The position numbers and the translations under genes are program-made. Of a DNA stretch of 64,000 bases, positions 19,183 to 26,432 are shown piece by piece. The notes under the pieces were generated by a model. That model had not been told where the DNA came from, searched no databases, and was given only the letters and a program-made list of their open reading frames with translations. The DNA is from an uncultured Coprococcus sp. (GTDB lineage Bacteria > Bacillota > Clostridia > Lachnospirales > Lachnospiraceae). Each line of letters begins with the position of its first letter. The first letter of the stretch is position 1. The stretch lies in assembly GCA_947632705.1 (NCBI GenBank), contig CANRQE010000001.1:58746-122745 (forward strand), given 5' to 3'.

Positions 19183-20086
19183 TATTGAAGCGGACGAAAC
19201 ATGGACAGGTCAAAGAATAGATAAAGTGCTGGCAGGATATTTTGAAGAGATATCCCGCTCTTTTTTGCAAAAATTGTTTGAAGACGGCTATGTACTGGCT
19301 AATCAGAAGCAAGTTAAGCCAAGCTATAAGGTAGAAAGCGGGGATATATTGGATATACGGATTCCTGATCCCGTCAATATAGAAATTCTGCCCGAAAATA
19401 TACCTCTGGATATTGTCTATGAAGATGCGGATATCGTCGTTGTCAATAAGCCAAAAGGTATGGTGGTACATCCTTCACCGGGACATTATTCCGGTACGCT
19501 GGTCAATGGCCTGATGTATCATTGTAAGGAGTCTCTTTCAACCATAAACGGGGTTTTACGTCCGGGAATCGTTCATCGAATTGATATGGACACCACCGGC
19601 CTGCTTGTGGTATGCAAAAATGACCATGCGCATAAAGCCATTTCTGAACAGCTCAGTGTCCACTCCATTACCAGAAAATATGAAGCCATTGTTTTCGATA
19701 ATATCCTGGAAGATCATGGTACGATATCCGAACCGATCGGACGGCATCCACAGGATCGAAAAAAAATGGCAATCAATTATAAAAACGGAAGAAATGCGGT
19801 TACTCATTATCAGGTACGAAAGCGTTTCCATAACCGGTATACTATGGTGGAATGTGAGCTGGAGACCGGAAGAACCCATCAGATCCGCGTTCATATGGCA
19901 TCCATTCATCATCCGATTCTGGGAGATACGGTGTATGGACCCAAAAAACAGCCTTTTTCCTTACAGGGGCAAACGCTGCATGCCGGGGTTTTGGGATTTA
20001 TACATCCCACTACGGGAAACTATGTAGAATTTCATGCGGATTTACCCGCTTATTTTAAAAATCTGATTACAAAACTGGAACAATAA
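19166..20086 (+). CDS. rluD: ribosomal large subunit pseudouridine synthase RluD family
   Basis: RluA-family pseudouridine synthase acting on 23S rRNA. It has an N-terminal S4 RNA-binding domain (RIDKVLAGYFEEISRSFLQK) and the catalytic motif HRIDMDTTGLLVV with Asp140. The C-terminal part has ETGRTHQIRVHMA and GDTVYG. The 306-residue length is typical. It starts inside lspA (ATG 19166 or 19169). The family has several members per genome, so the precise uridine targets are inferred from the lspA linkage. Confidence 0.94.
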   Translation: MMEHYNIEADETWTGQRIDKVLAGYFEEISRSFLQKLFEDGYVLANQKQVKPSYKVESGDILDIRIPDPVNIEILPENIPLDIVYEDADIVVVNKPKGMVVHPSPGHYSGTLVNGLMYHCKESLSTINGVLRPGIVHRIDMDTTGLLVVCKNDHAHKAISEQLSVHSITRKYEAIVFDNILEDHGTISEPIGRHPQDRKKMAINYKNGRNAVTHYQVRKRFHNRYTMVECELETGRTHQIRVHMASIHHPILGDTVYGPKKQPFSLQGQTLHAGVLGFIHPTTGNYVEFHADLPAYFKNLITKLEQ

Positions 20087-20109
20087 AAAGGCATAGGCGG
20101 AATCCATGA

Positions 20110-20138
20110 TTTACATTATTGTATTTGAATGATATAAT
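20110..20138 (+). promoter_or_regulatory. sigma-A-type promoter for the kinase-like gene
   Basis: TTTACA at 20110-20115 and a perfect TATAAT at 20133-20138 are separated by 17 bp. The predicted start of transcription lies about 105 bp before the cytidylate-kinase-like ATG, leaving a leader with no hairpin or riboswitch that I recognise. Confidence 0.7.
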
Positions 20139-20249
20139 ATGAATATAGATTTTTGTGTCATGGATCTGTCGTATAAAGTGTGAATGCGGCATATGACAGA
20201 GATGGAAGTAAGGGTATGTTTGTTTTCATATGAATAGGAGGTATGGGGT

Positions 20250-20864
20250 ATGGCCTGCAACAAAATTATAACAATCGGAAGACAATTTGGCAGCGGTGGT
20301 AAAGCAATCGGAAAAACGCTTGCAGAAAAGCTGGATATTCCTTTTTATGATAAAGAACTTTTAAAAGAGGCGGCAAAGGAAAGCGGCATCTGTGAAGAAA
20401 TCTTTGACAGTTTTGATGAGCGGCCGACAAACAGCTTTTTGTATTCTCTGGTAATGGATCCGTATTCCATGGGATTTGGGATGACCGGCGAGCTGCCGCT
20501 GAACCATAAGGTTTTTCTGGCTGCCTTTGATACAATCAAGTCTCTGGCTGAGAAACACGGTTCCTGCGTATTTGTCGGACGGTGTGCAGATTATGCATTG
20601 AAGGATCTGTCGAATACAATCAATGTATTTATCTATGCAAATATGGAGGACCGGGTAAAGAGGATAGCAGAGCGGTTTGAGACTACAGAATCCAAAGCAA
20701 AGGATATGATTAAAAAGGGAGATAAATCCAGAGCATCTTATTACAACTATTACACATCAAAAAGATGGGGCGAGATGAAAGGATATGATCTCTGCATCAA
20801 TACAAGTCTTTACGGGATAGAAAAATCTACGGATATCTTATATGATATTGTAACCAAATATTAA
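20250..20864 (+). CDS. cytidylate kinase-like family protein
   Basis: A 204-residue nucleotide-kinase-like protein of the family often annotated as cytidylate kinase-like (AAA_26). The N-terminal P-loop variant is GRQFGSGG (residues 8-15), followed by GKTLAEKLDIPFYDKELL. FVGRCADYAL and the lid-like region rich in Arg/Lys resemble CMP kinase, but the conserved CMP-binding residues of Cmk are not obvious, so the substrate is uncertain. AGGAGG precedes the ATG. It is the last gene of the plus-strand run and ends before a strong terminator. Confidence 0.88.
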   Translation: MACNKIITIGRQFGSGGKAIGKTLAEKLDIPFYDKELLKEAAKESGICEEIFDSFDERPTNSFLYSLVMDPYSMGFGMTGELPLNHKVFLAAFDTIKSLAEKHGSCVFVGRCADYALKDLSNTINVFIYANMEDRVKRIAERFETTESKAKDMIKKGDKSRASYYNYYTSKRWGEMKGYDLCINTSLYGIEKSTDILYDIVTKY

Positions 20865-21052
20865 AAGCGCAATGCGTTTAACCCTGTTTATACCAGCAGC
20901 TCTTCTATTAGATTACAATAATATTATTATGTAAACTAAAATATAAAAAAAGAATCCCAAAAACAGAAGACTGGTCGGTAAGAGGATTATGGAATCATAA
21001 ATGAGTCAGAATATAAATGAAACAGGAAATTAAAAATTGTAAATAGAAAAAG
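20865..21052. other. intergenic stretch without recognisable gene
   Basis: Between the kinase-like stop and the terminator hairpin the sequence is AT-rich with many A runs. I see no open frame with a ribosome site, no tRNA and no clear promoter in it. Confidence 0.5.
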
Positions 21053-21104
21053 AAAATTGAAAATCCCCGGAGCAGTATGAAAGCTTCCGGGGATTTTCAA
21101 TTTT
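21053..21104. terminator. strong bidirectional intrinsic terminator
   Basis: A 19-bp perfect inverted repeat: left arm 21053-21071, right arm 21086-21104, loop of 14 bases. The core is AAATCCCCGGA/TCCGGGGATTT flanked by A and T runs, so it can end both the plus-strand kinase-like gene and the minus-strand recombinase gene. Confidence 0.93.
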
Positions 21105-21105
21105 C

Positions 21106-21267
21106 CATGAAATTTTTATGAAATTCGTTGTGAAAAGATTTTCATGAAAATTTTATGAAATTCGTTGTGAAAAGATTTTCATGAAATTTTTATGAATTCA
21201 TTATAAAAAGATTTTTATGAAATTTATTATCAAAAGATTTTCATGAAATTTATTGTCAAAAGAATTT
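21106..21267. repeat. AT-rich tandem repeat, 37-bp and 26-bp units
   Basis: Five consecutive units share a core of CATGAAATTT ... AAAAGATTTT. Units lie at 21106-21142, 21143-21179, 21180-21215, 21216-21241 and 21242-21267. The first two are 37 bp and differ at only two positions; the third is 36 bp; the last two are a 26-bp shortened version that lacks the inner repeat of TTATGAAATTCG. The array ends 1 bp before the stop codon of the minus-strand recombinase and starts 1 bp after the terminator. Confidence 0.9.
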
Positions 21268-21268
21268 G

Positions 21269-22351
21269 TCACAGGGATTGTATGTCGTCAGACGCAGGTT
21301 TGTTTGGCTTTTCCCGCAGCTGTACTTTATTTCTTGCATACCGGCGGCGTTCCTCATCCATATCGGCATAATGTTTTTTGGTGGTATTCACGTCGCTGTG
21401 CCCAAGAACATCCGCCACCAGATAGATATCACCGGTTTCTCTGTATAATTCTGTGCCATAGGTGCTTCGGAGTTTATGCGGCGTAATATGCTTCATAGGA
21501 ATAACGGTCGTAGAATATTTTTTTACCAGGTTTTCAACAGTCCGGACAGAGATCCGCTTCATCTGGGAGGAGAGGAACAGGGCATTTTCATGTCCGTCTA
21601 ACGGTACCAGCTTCTTACGTTCCTCATAATATGCCGATAATGCTTCCTGTACCTCGTCTCCGAAATAGATATAGGATTCATAACCGCCTTTTCTGGTTAC
21701 CTTGATTCGCCCGTTATTGAAATCCACATCATGCAGATCGATACCGACACATTCCGATACACGGATTCCGGTACCCAGCATAAGCGTTAAAAGGGCCAAA
21801 TCCCGGGTTTTTGTTTTTTTGTGGTATTTTTGCTGCTTTTCAGTTAAATAATTGCCAAATTCGACTGCATCCAGAAATTCTGCGACCTCGTTTGAATCCA
21901 TTCGAACAATTGTTTTGCCATGAATTTTCGGCATGTCAACCTTTTCCGCCGGATTAGAGGAAACACGGTCATTCTTATATAAATAACCATAAAATACCCG
22001 TAAAGCCGATAATTTGCGTTTTAAGGCACGTTCGCCGTTCGTAAATATACGGTCGCCTTTTTTATAATATTTTGCATATTCCAGATATTCCTCGATGTCT
22101 TCAGCATGGATTTTGGACAGATCATCCAGAGTAATATCAATTGGTTGTTTTCCTTTCAACATAGGATTTTCCGAACATAAAAACTCAAAGAAAAATTTGA
22201 TATCCCTGGCGTAGCCGATACGGGTTCTGGAAGCAGTTGTTTGTTCAATGCCTCTGAAAAAAATTTTGACATAGCCGGGCAAGGTTGAAATAATTTCCCG
22301 TAAATAGATTACATTTTGATTATTAACCTGTTGACTGTATGATTCAGACAT
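21269..22351 (-). CDS. tyrosine recombinase (XerC/D-like)
   Basis: Site-specific tyrosine recombinase with an N-terminal SAM-like core-binding domain (about residues 25-130) and a C-terminal catalytic domain. All catalytic residues are present: Arg197 (TGIRVSE), Lys221 (TRKGGY), His292 and Arg295 (HKLR), His318 (LGHSDVNTT) and the nucleophile Tyr328 (KKHYAD). It is 360 residues, longer than XerC/XerD of about 300. I chose ATG 22351 because AGGAGG lies 9 bp upstream; the longer frame to 22378 has none. No phage genes or att duplications are seen nearby, and an equivalent gene next to lexA occurs in Lachnospiraceae, so I favour a resident Xer-type enzyme, not a prophage integrase. Confidence 0.88.
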   Translation of the reverse strand: MSESYSQQVNNQNVIYLREIISTLPGYVKIFFRGIEQTTASRTRIGYARDIKFFFEFLCSENPMLKGKQPIDITLDDLSKIHAEDIEEYLEYAKYYKKGDRIFTNGERALKRKLSALRVFYGYLYKNDRVSSNPAEKVDMPKIHGKTIVRMDSNEVAEFLDAVEFGNYLTEKQQKYHKKTKTRDLALLTLMLGTGIRVSECVGIDLHDVDFNNGRIKVTRKGGYESYIYFGDEVQEALSAYYEERKKLVPLDGHENALFLSSQMKRISVRTVENLVKKYSTTVIPMKHITPHKLRSTYGTELYRETGDIYLVADVLGHSDVNTTKKHYADMDEERRRYARNKVQLREKPNKPASDDIQSL

Positions 22352-22396
22352 AGAATGAAAACCTCCTGAAAAATGCAAATATTGGTAATTAAATGT

Positions 22397-22425
22397 ATCA
22401 TAGCATATTATCCGCTTTTATTCAA
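22397..22425 (-). promoter_or_regulatory. promoter of the tyrosine recombinase gene
   Basis: On the minus strand TTGAAT (22420-22425) and TATGAT (22397-22402) are spaced by 17 bp, about 46 bp before the chosen start. Confidence 0.7.
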
Positions 22426-22529
22426 TATATTTTTGCGTAAAACCTGAGTTTTGCGAATAGTTTGATATCGAAAAATAGAGGTACGCTTATCTTCTGATCC
22501 CGCCTGACCTGCAGATATCCTATTTTTAT

Positions 22530-22558
22530 TTGACATTTTACAGGCGCTATACTAGAAT
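22530..22558 (+). promoter_or_regulatory. promoter of the TtcA-like gene
   Basis: TTGACA at 22530-22535 and TAGAAT at 22553-22558 with a 17-bp spacer. The leader to the ATG at 22688 is about 120 bases. Confidence 0.7.
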
Positions 22559-22687
22559 AATGAAGGCAATCTGAATGTGTCCATCATTCTTTTTTAAACG
22601 ATGGATTTTGTAATTGTCTGCATATTACAATGAAATTATTTTCAATTTCTTTGATATATAAAATTATATATAAACAGGTGAAATTTT

Positions 22688-23437
22688 ATGAAGCTGCAAA
22701 AATTATTGAGTTATACACGAAAAGCGATTGATTCATATCAGATGATTCAGGAAGGTGATAAAATTGCCGTCGGCATTTCCGGCGGTAAAGACAGTTTGGC
22801 ATTACTGTATGCCTTGGCGGAATTAAGACGTTTTTATCCCAAAAAATTCACTTTGACCGGTATAACGGTAGACCTTGGCTTTGAAAATTTCAATACTGCT
22901 GCTATCTCGGAATTATGCAGAAAACTGAATGTAGATTATCATATTGTAAAAACAGAGATATATGATGTGGTCTTTCATATCCGTAAAGAAAGCAACCCAT
23001 GCTCCCTATGTGCAAAAATGCGAAAAGGTGCGTTAAATGACCGGATCCTCGCACTTGGCTGCAATAAAGTTGCATATGCGCATCACAGGGACGACTTTAT
23101 AGAGACGTTACTGATGTCACTTATCTATGAAGGCAGGTTTCATTCCTTTTCTCCAAAGACCTATCTCGACCGGACCAAGCTGACCGTTATTCGTCCTTTC
23201 ATGTATGTATCGGAAGGAGAAATTGTCTGTTTCAAAAACGAAATGCAGTTACCGGTCATCAAGAGCCCATGTCCTGCCGATGGTCAGACCAAACGGGAAT
23301 ATGCCAAACAGCTCCTTCAGAAACTGGAACAGGAAAATCCCGGATGTAAAAACAGGATATTCTCTGCTCTGGAATATGGAAATCTTCCCGGATGGCCTGA
23401 GAAAATTGAAAATCCAAGACTTTATACCGGATTGTAA
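22688..23437 (+). CDS. TtcA-like tRNA 2-thiolation ATPase (PP-loop)
   Basis: PP-loop ATP pyrophosphatase of the TtcA/TilS group. The PP-loop SGGKDS is at residues 31-36. CSLC at 105-108 plus Cys195 in SPCPAD match the three cysteines that hold the iron-sulfur cluster in TtcA, which thiolates C32 of tRNA. At 249 residues it is shorter than E. coli TtcA, with a short C-terminal tail. Substrate C32 is inferred from the family; related short TtcA paralogues may have other substrates. It is a single-gene unit with its own promoter and a hairpin behind it. Confidence 0.88.
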   Translation: MKLQKLLSYTRKAIDSYQMIQEGDKIAVGISGGKDSLALLYALAELRRFYPKKFTLTGITVDLGFENFNTAAISELCRKLNVDYHIVKTEIYDVVFHIRKESNPCSLCAKMRKGALNDRILALGCNKVAYAHHRDDFIETLLMSLIYEGRFHSFSPKTYLDRTKLTVIRPFMYVSEGEIVCFKNEMQLPVIKSPCPADGQTKREYAKQLLQKLEQENPGCKNRIFSALEYGNLPGWPEKIENPRLYTGL

Positions 23438-23476
23438 ACGACCATAGCAATAAAGAAGTTTTTTATCTCTTAAATC

Positions 23477-23510
23477 AGACCGCATAATATAGCAATTATG
23501 CAGTCTTTCT
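23477..23510 (+). terminator. intrinsic terminator after the TtcA-like gene
   Basis: AGAC-GCATAAT (23477-23488) pairs with ATTATGC-GTCT (23495-23506) with one mismatch and a 6-base loop; TTTCT follows. It lies between two convergent genes and may serve both. Confidence 0.6.
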
Positions 23511-23583
23511 GCCAAATTTCCCTGTTTCCGTTGTCACGCTTGAAACCGCAACATCAAAACGGAAATTAGAGAATAACCATTCT

Positions 23584-23787
23584 TTATTCATAAAACTCAA
23601 ACAGCTCTTCGACGGTTGTATTAAATACTGCGGCAATATCCATAGCAAGCTTCAACGACGGATTATACTGTCCTTTTTCGAGACGGATAATAGTCTCACG
23701 GCGGACGCCCACAAGCTCTGCAAGCTCATCCTGCTTCATGTTCAGCCGTGCTCGATGCTCTTTGATCTTCGTTTTCAGTTTAGCCAT
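23584..23787 (-). CDS. small XRE-family transcriptional regulator
   Basis: A 67-residue stand-alone helix-turn-helix protein of the Cro/C1-XRE family. The HTH is [23 protein letters not shown] (recognition helix [10 protein letters not shown]), followed by [15 protein letters not shown]. This short type is common in Firmicutes next to small membrane proteins. It starts 1 bp into the stop of the upstream gene (TAATG), so both are one transcript. The palindromic site upstream of the pair is a likely autoregulatory operator. Confidence 0.92.
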   Translation of the reverse strand: MAKLKTKIKEHRARLNMKQDELAELVGVRRETIIRLEKGQYNPSLKLAMDIAAVFNTTVEELFEFYE

Positions 23788-24164
23788 TATTCAACCTTCT
23801 CCTCAATTTCCAGTGCTCTGTCAAAAATAAGAAACAGCACGCTTCGCAAAAAAAGAGCTGCGCAGATGATAATAAGATATCGAGGAGCAGGTATGGGGTG
23901 AAAGCGTCCACGCATATATAACATGACGAATGCAGCAATCAGCGTCCACATGACAGCAGTATTCGCTTTGGCGAGATGTTGTCTGGCAAGTTCATCATTT
24001 TTCTCAAACTTGCCGTCAAAGCATAGCACCACTAATATCGGCAAAAAGTGGAACCAGTCGCCCCAATTGTCCATAAATATGATGATCAGCATGGTGAACA
24101 GCGACAATGCAGCAAATAATGCGTGATATAATCTGAGTGACTTTATTTCGGTTTCCTTTTTCAT
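23787..24164 (-). CDS. small membrane protein of an XRE-linked module
   Basis: A 125-residue protein with four predicted membrane segments (about 15-33, 36-46, 66-83 and 93-112) and charged ends. I do not recognise a named function; such proteins are often annotated only as hypothetical or DUF membrane proteins beside XRE regulators. A GGAG site (AAGGAGCGATTGTT) lies upstream of the ATG. It shares one base of its stop with the regulator start. Confidence 0.8.
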   Translation of the reverse strand: MKKETEIKSLRLYHALFAALSLFTMLIIIFMDNWGDWFHFLPILVVLCFDGKFEKNDELARQHLAKANTAVMWTLIAAFVMLYMRGRFHPIPAPRYLIIICAALFLRSVLFLIFDRALEIEEKVE

Positions 24165-24208
24165 AACAATCGCTCCTTAATGTGATTTATTTATCTCTCT
24201 ATGTTACA

Positions 24209-24264
24209 ATTACATCACTTTTAAGACTTGTTGTCAAGAGAAAAGTGATGAATTTATCACTTTT
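24209..24264 (-). promoter_or_regulatory. promoter with palindromic operator for the XRE module
   Basis: On the minus strand TTGACA (24232-24237) and TGTAAT (24209-24214) are spaced by 17 bp. Just upstream is a perfect inverted repeat AAAAGTGAT-6-ATCACTTTT at 24241-24264. A third half-site ATCACTTTT at 24214-24222 overlaps the spacer and the -10 box. A regulator bound at these sites would cover the promoter, as expected for autorepression by the XRE protein. Confidence 0.75.
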
Positions 24265-24435
24265 GTAAAATCTCACAAATGAAACCATAGTTTTACGTGC
24301 AGAGAATACAAAAATGTCTAATCGTTCCTCTGATGAATGTCTCTGAAAAAGTCTGAATTTTGAACTAATAGAATGGTAAGTGTAGACCAAATACTAAACT
24401 ACACCTTATTGAAAAGTTATTCTACAGAAAAGAAA

Positions 24436-24470
24436 ATGGTCTTATCCCTGTATCACAGGAATAAGACCAT
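24436..24470 (-). terminator. intrinsic terminator after the 76-residue gene
   Basis: ATGGTCTTAT (24436-24445) pairs with ATAAGACCAT (24461-24470), extended inward by CCTG/CAGG with one mismatch. In the minus-strand direction the hairpin is followed by TTTTCTTTT, which suits the gene that ends at 24496. Confidence 0.85.
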
Positions 24471-24495
24471 TCTAAAATATTGTCAGCAAAGACCT

Positions 24496-24726
24496 TTATG
24501 ACATAACCTCTTTCATAATGGTTGCTCCGTCTTTGAATCTTGCCTTATAAGCTGTTCTTGCTTCATCAGCCGAGGTTGCACTCTGAATGTCGAGGAGATT
24601 GTGGAATGTAATAAGCTGTTCCTCGGTCAGCGACTCCTCAAAGGGTATGCAGAGCTTACTCCACTCCGTAGAAAACTCCACAGCAGGCATATTGCTCTGG
24701 CGATAGTTGTAAATCTCATCAATCAT
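24496..24726 (-). CDS. small helical protein of unknown function
   Basis: A 76-residue, acidic, probably all-helical protein (starts MIDEIYNYRQSNMP, ends TIMKEVMS). The layout resembles the small DUF6809-type helical proteins found in Clostridia and their mobile elements, but I cannot confirm the match. No membrane segment. A GGA-type site (GAAAGGACAG) lies before the ATG, and it has its own terminator. Monocistronic between the XRE module and the SOS pair. Confidence 0.65.
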   Translation of the reverse strand: MIDEIYNYRQSNMPAVEFSTEWSKLCIPFEESLTEEQLITFHNLLDIQSATSADEARTAYKARFKDGATIMKEVMS

Positions 24727-24824
24727 TGTAAACTGTCCTTTCGGTAATTATTTAGCTTTCTGTATCAGCCTTACAATGGTTTCTTGAAAACTTCCCTATG
24801 CCTACAGTCCTAAATCTGCCGGTT

Positions 24825-25151
24825 CTACTGATAGGACTTTACTTCATAATAAGGAATCAGCAGATTGGTTCCGGCCTGTATATTGTCTGACTTCAGATTA
24901 TTGATTGACATTACTTCTGCAATATATTCGTTGGTGCTTCCATACTCTTCTGTTTTGTATGTTTCGGCAATCTCCCACAAGGTGTCACCGTTCTCCACGG
25001 TAATACAGGTATAATATTTCTGGCTGGCATTGGATGCTTTTGAATCCGGTGTATCCTTTTTGGTAATACATAAATACATAACTGAAATCAATATAATACT
25101 GATAATAATAAGTGTTTTTTTCGAACTGATCCATGAAACTAACTTTCTCAT
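24825..25151 (-). CDS. LysM-domain protein, YneA-like SOS division inhibitor candidate
   Basis: A 108-residue membrane-anchored protein: a short basic N-terminus, one membrane span (about residues 12-28) and a C-terminal LysM domain (YTCITVENGDTLWEIAETY ... TNLLIPYY). This is the architecture of YneA, the SOS-induced cell division inhibitor of Bacillus, and it stands divergent to lexA exactly like yneA. I chose ATG 25151, which has AGGAGGG 6 bp upstream; the longer frame to 25271 would read through the LexA sites. Three LexA-like boxes precede it. Function by family and context is strong inference, not proof. Confidence 0.85.
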   Translation of the reverse strand: MRKLVSWISSKKTLIIISIILISVMYLCITKKDTPDSKASNASQKYYTCITVENGDTLWEIAETYKTEEYGSTNEYIAEVMSINNLKSDNIQAGTNLLIPYYEVKSYQ

Positions 25152-25165
25152 ATCTATTCCCTCCT

Positions 25166-25239
25166 GAACATTTGTTTGCTTTACTGACATTATATCGAAC
25201 GGTTGTTCTTTTGTCAACACTTTTTCGTACAAATGTTCG
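25166..25239 (-). promoter_or_regulatory. three LexA boxes upstream of the yneA-like gene
   Basis: The Gram-positive LexA consensus is CGAAC-N4-GTTCG. Matches are GAACATTTGTTT at 25166-25177 (one change), CGAACGGTTGTTCT at 25196-25209 (both core arms perfect) and CGTACAAATGTTCG at 25226-25239 (one change). Confidence 0.85.
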
Positions 25240-25401
25240 ATAATCTGTCTGTTTTTCATAGGATTTTCCATAAAGCATGAATAAATTGTTTGTTCCGGCT
25301 TTATTATGATACCAGTATTTCATATTTCGTGTACAAAAAAAATCCCACATTCCGTCTGCGATGGACAAATGAAACCATAAAAATGAAAATTAAAAAATCC
25401 A

Positions 25402-25440
25402 GAACATTTGTTTGCAAATTCAGAACATATGTGCTATAAT
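25402..25440 (+). promoter_or_regulatory. lexA promoter with two LexA boxes
   Basis: TTGCAA (25412-25417) and a perfect TATAAT (25435-25440) are spaced by 17 bp. GAACATTTGTTT (25402-25413) overlaps the -35 box and GAACATATGTGC (25423-25434) fills the spacer and abuts the -10 box. Both resemble GAAC-N4-GTTC, so LexA would repress its own gene. Confidence 0.85.
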
Positions 25441-25498
25441 GAACATAAATCAGACATATTTTTCCTCATTTTTATAAACGTATATGGAGGTTTTTATT

Positions 25499-26119
25499 AT
25501 GGGTACCGGTAAGATTACATCAAAACAAACAGAGATTCTGGAATATATCAGGGAACAGCTTCTGGCAAAGGGCTATCCGCCGTCTGTAAGAGAGATCTGT
25601 CAGGCCGTGAATCTGAAGTCTACATCTTCAGTCCACTCCCATCTTGCATCTTTAGAGGAGAAAGGCTATATCAGAAGAGATCCGACCAAGCCTCGTGCCA
25701 TTGAGATTCTGGATGATGAATTTGCATTGACAAGACGTGAGTTTATCAATGTTCCGATTGTGGGTACGGTTGCTGCAGGAACGCCGATCCTTGCCACGGA
25801 GAATGTGGAGGACTACTTTCCTGTTCCGCCCGAATATCTGCATAATACCAATTATCAGACCTTTATGCTTCGTGTAAAGGGAGAAAGTATGATCAACGTA
25901 GGAATTTATGACGGGGATCTTGTAATCGTAGAGCAGCGTCCGTCCGCACAAAACGGTGAGATTGTTGTGGCTCTTGTGGAAGATTCTGCAACCGTTAAGA
26001 CTTATTATAAGGAAAGCAATTACATCAGACTGCAGCCGGAAAATGACACTATGGATCCGATCATCGTTGATGATTGTCAGATTCTTGGAAAAGTAATCGG
26101 TCTCTTCCGTTCCTTCTGA
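25499..26119 (+). CDS. lexA: SOS response repressor LexA
   Basis: LexA represses damage-inducible genes and cleaves itself when RecA filaments form. It has an N-terminal winged helix (about residues 1-65, YPPSVREICQAVNLKSTSSVH region), the Ala-Gly cleavage site in GTVAAGTP (about 93-94), and the S24 protease domain with Ser130 (GESMIN) and Lys167 (ATVKTYY). Length 206 is normal. ATG 25499 is chosen because the GGAGG at 25486-25490 is well spaced; the in-frame ATG at 25484 overlaps that site. Divergent from the yneA-like gene with LexA boxes on both sides. Confidence 0.97.
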   Translation: MGTGKITSKQTEILEYIREQLLAKGYPPSVREICQAVNLKSTSSVHSHLASLEEKGYIRRDPTKPRAIEILDDEFALTRREFINVPIVGTVAAGTPILATENVEDYFPVPPEYLHNTNYQTFMLRVKGESMINVGIYDGDLVIVEQRPSAQNGEIVVALVEDSATVKTYYKESNYIRLQPENDTMDPIIVDDCQILGKVIGLFRSF

Positions 26120-26210
26120 ATTTATTCATAAACATACAATATATGCTGTTTTATACGCCGGATTACAACATAAGGAGCATGCGTAACGGATATCTGTCTA
26201 TAAGGCAGTA

Positions 26211-26247
26211 AAAATAAAACCCGCTTTCTGCGGGTTTTATTTTTTGT
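26211..26247. terminator. intrinsic terminator after lexA
   Basis: AAAATAAAACCCGC (26211-26224) pairs perfectly with GCGGGTTTTATTTT (26230-26243) around a TTTCT loop, followed by more T residues. A and T tracts on both sides make it usable in both directions. Confidence 0.93.
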
Positions 26248-26251
26248 AATG

Positions 26252-26432
26252 GATTTTATTTATGCAATAGATTTTATTTATGCAATAGATTTTATTTATG
26301 CAATAGATTTTATTTATGCAATAGATTTTATTTATGTAACTGATTTTATTTATGTAACGAGTTTTATTTTATGTAACTGATTTTATTTATGCAACAGATT
26401 TTATTTATGTAACGAGTTTTATCTATGTAACG
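26252..26432. repeat. 18-bp AT-rich tandem repeat array
   Basis: About ten head-to-tail copies of GATTTTATTTATGCAATA. The first four (26252-26323) are identical; later copies drift to GTAACT, GTAACG and GCAACA at the 3' end, with one 19-bp unit at 26360-26378. The array runs from the lexA terminator into the last codons and stop of the minus-strand HD-GYP gene (stop at 26423-26425). Confidence 0.92.

Larger units (their letters stand above)
22379..22687. other. divergent promoter region between recombinase and TtcA-like gene
   Basis: This 309-bp stretch holds two back-to-back promoters (given separately) and a 120-bp leader before the TtcA-like gene. No open frame with a ribosome site is seen. 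Confidence 0.6.
24165..24495. other. regulatory region and terminator, no gene supported
   Basis: This 331-bp gap contains the promoter and operator of the membrane-protein/XRE pair, then about 150 bp of AT-rich sequence, then a terminator at 24436-24470. A 63-codon open frame on the minus strand at 24199-24390 would run through the promoter and has no ribosome site, so I do not call it. Confidence 0.5.

Noticed and set aside
21106..21267. CRISPR-like array
   Set aside because: Units are contiguous without unique spacers and no cas gene is present.
21269..22351. Prophage integrase
   Set aside because: No phage genes, tRNA target or direct-repeat att sites are visible; the context is housekeeping.
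24199..24390. 63-codon minus-strand open frame
   Set aside because: It crosses the XRE-module promoter and operator, has no ribosome site and has no recognisable features.
26252..26432. CRISPR-like array
   Set aside because: Contiguous 18-bp units with no spacers.
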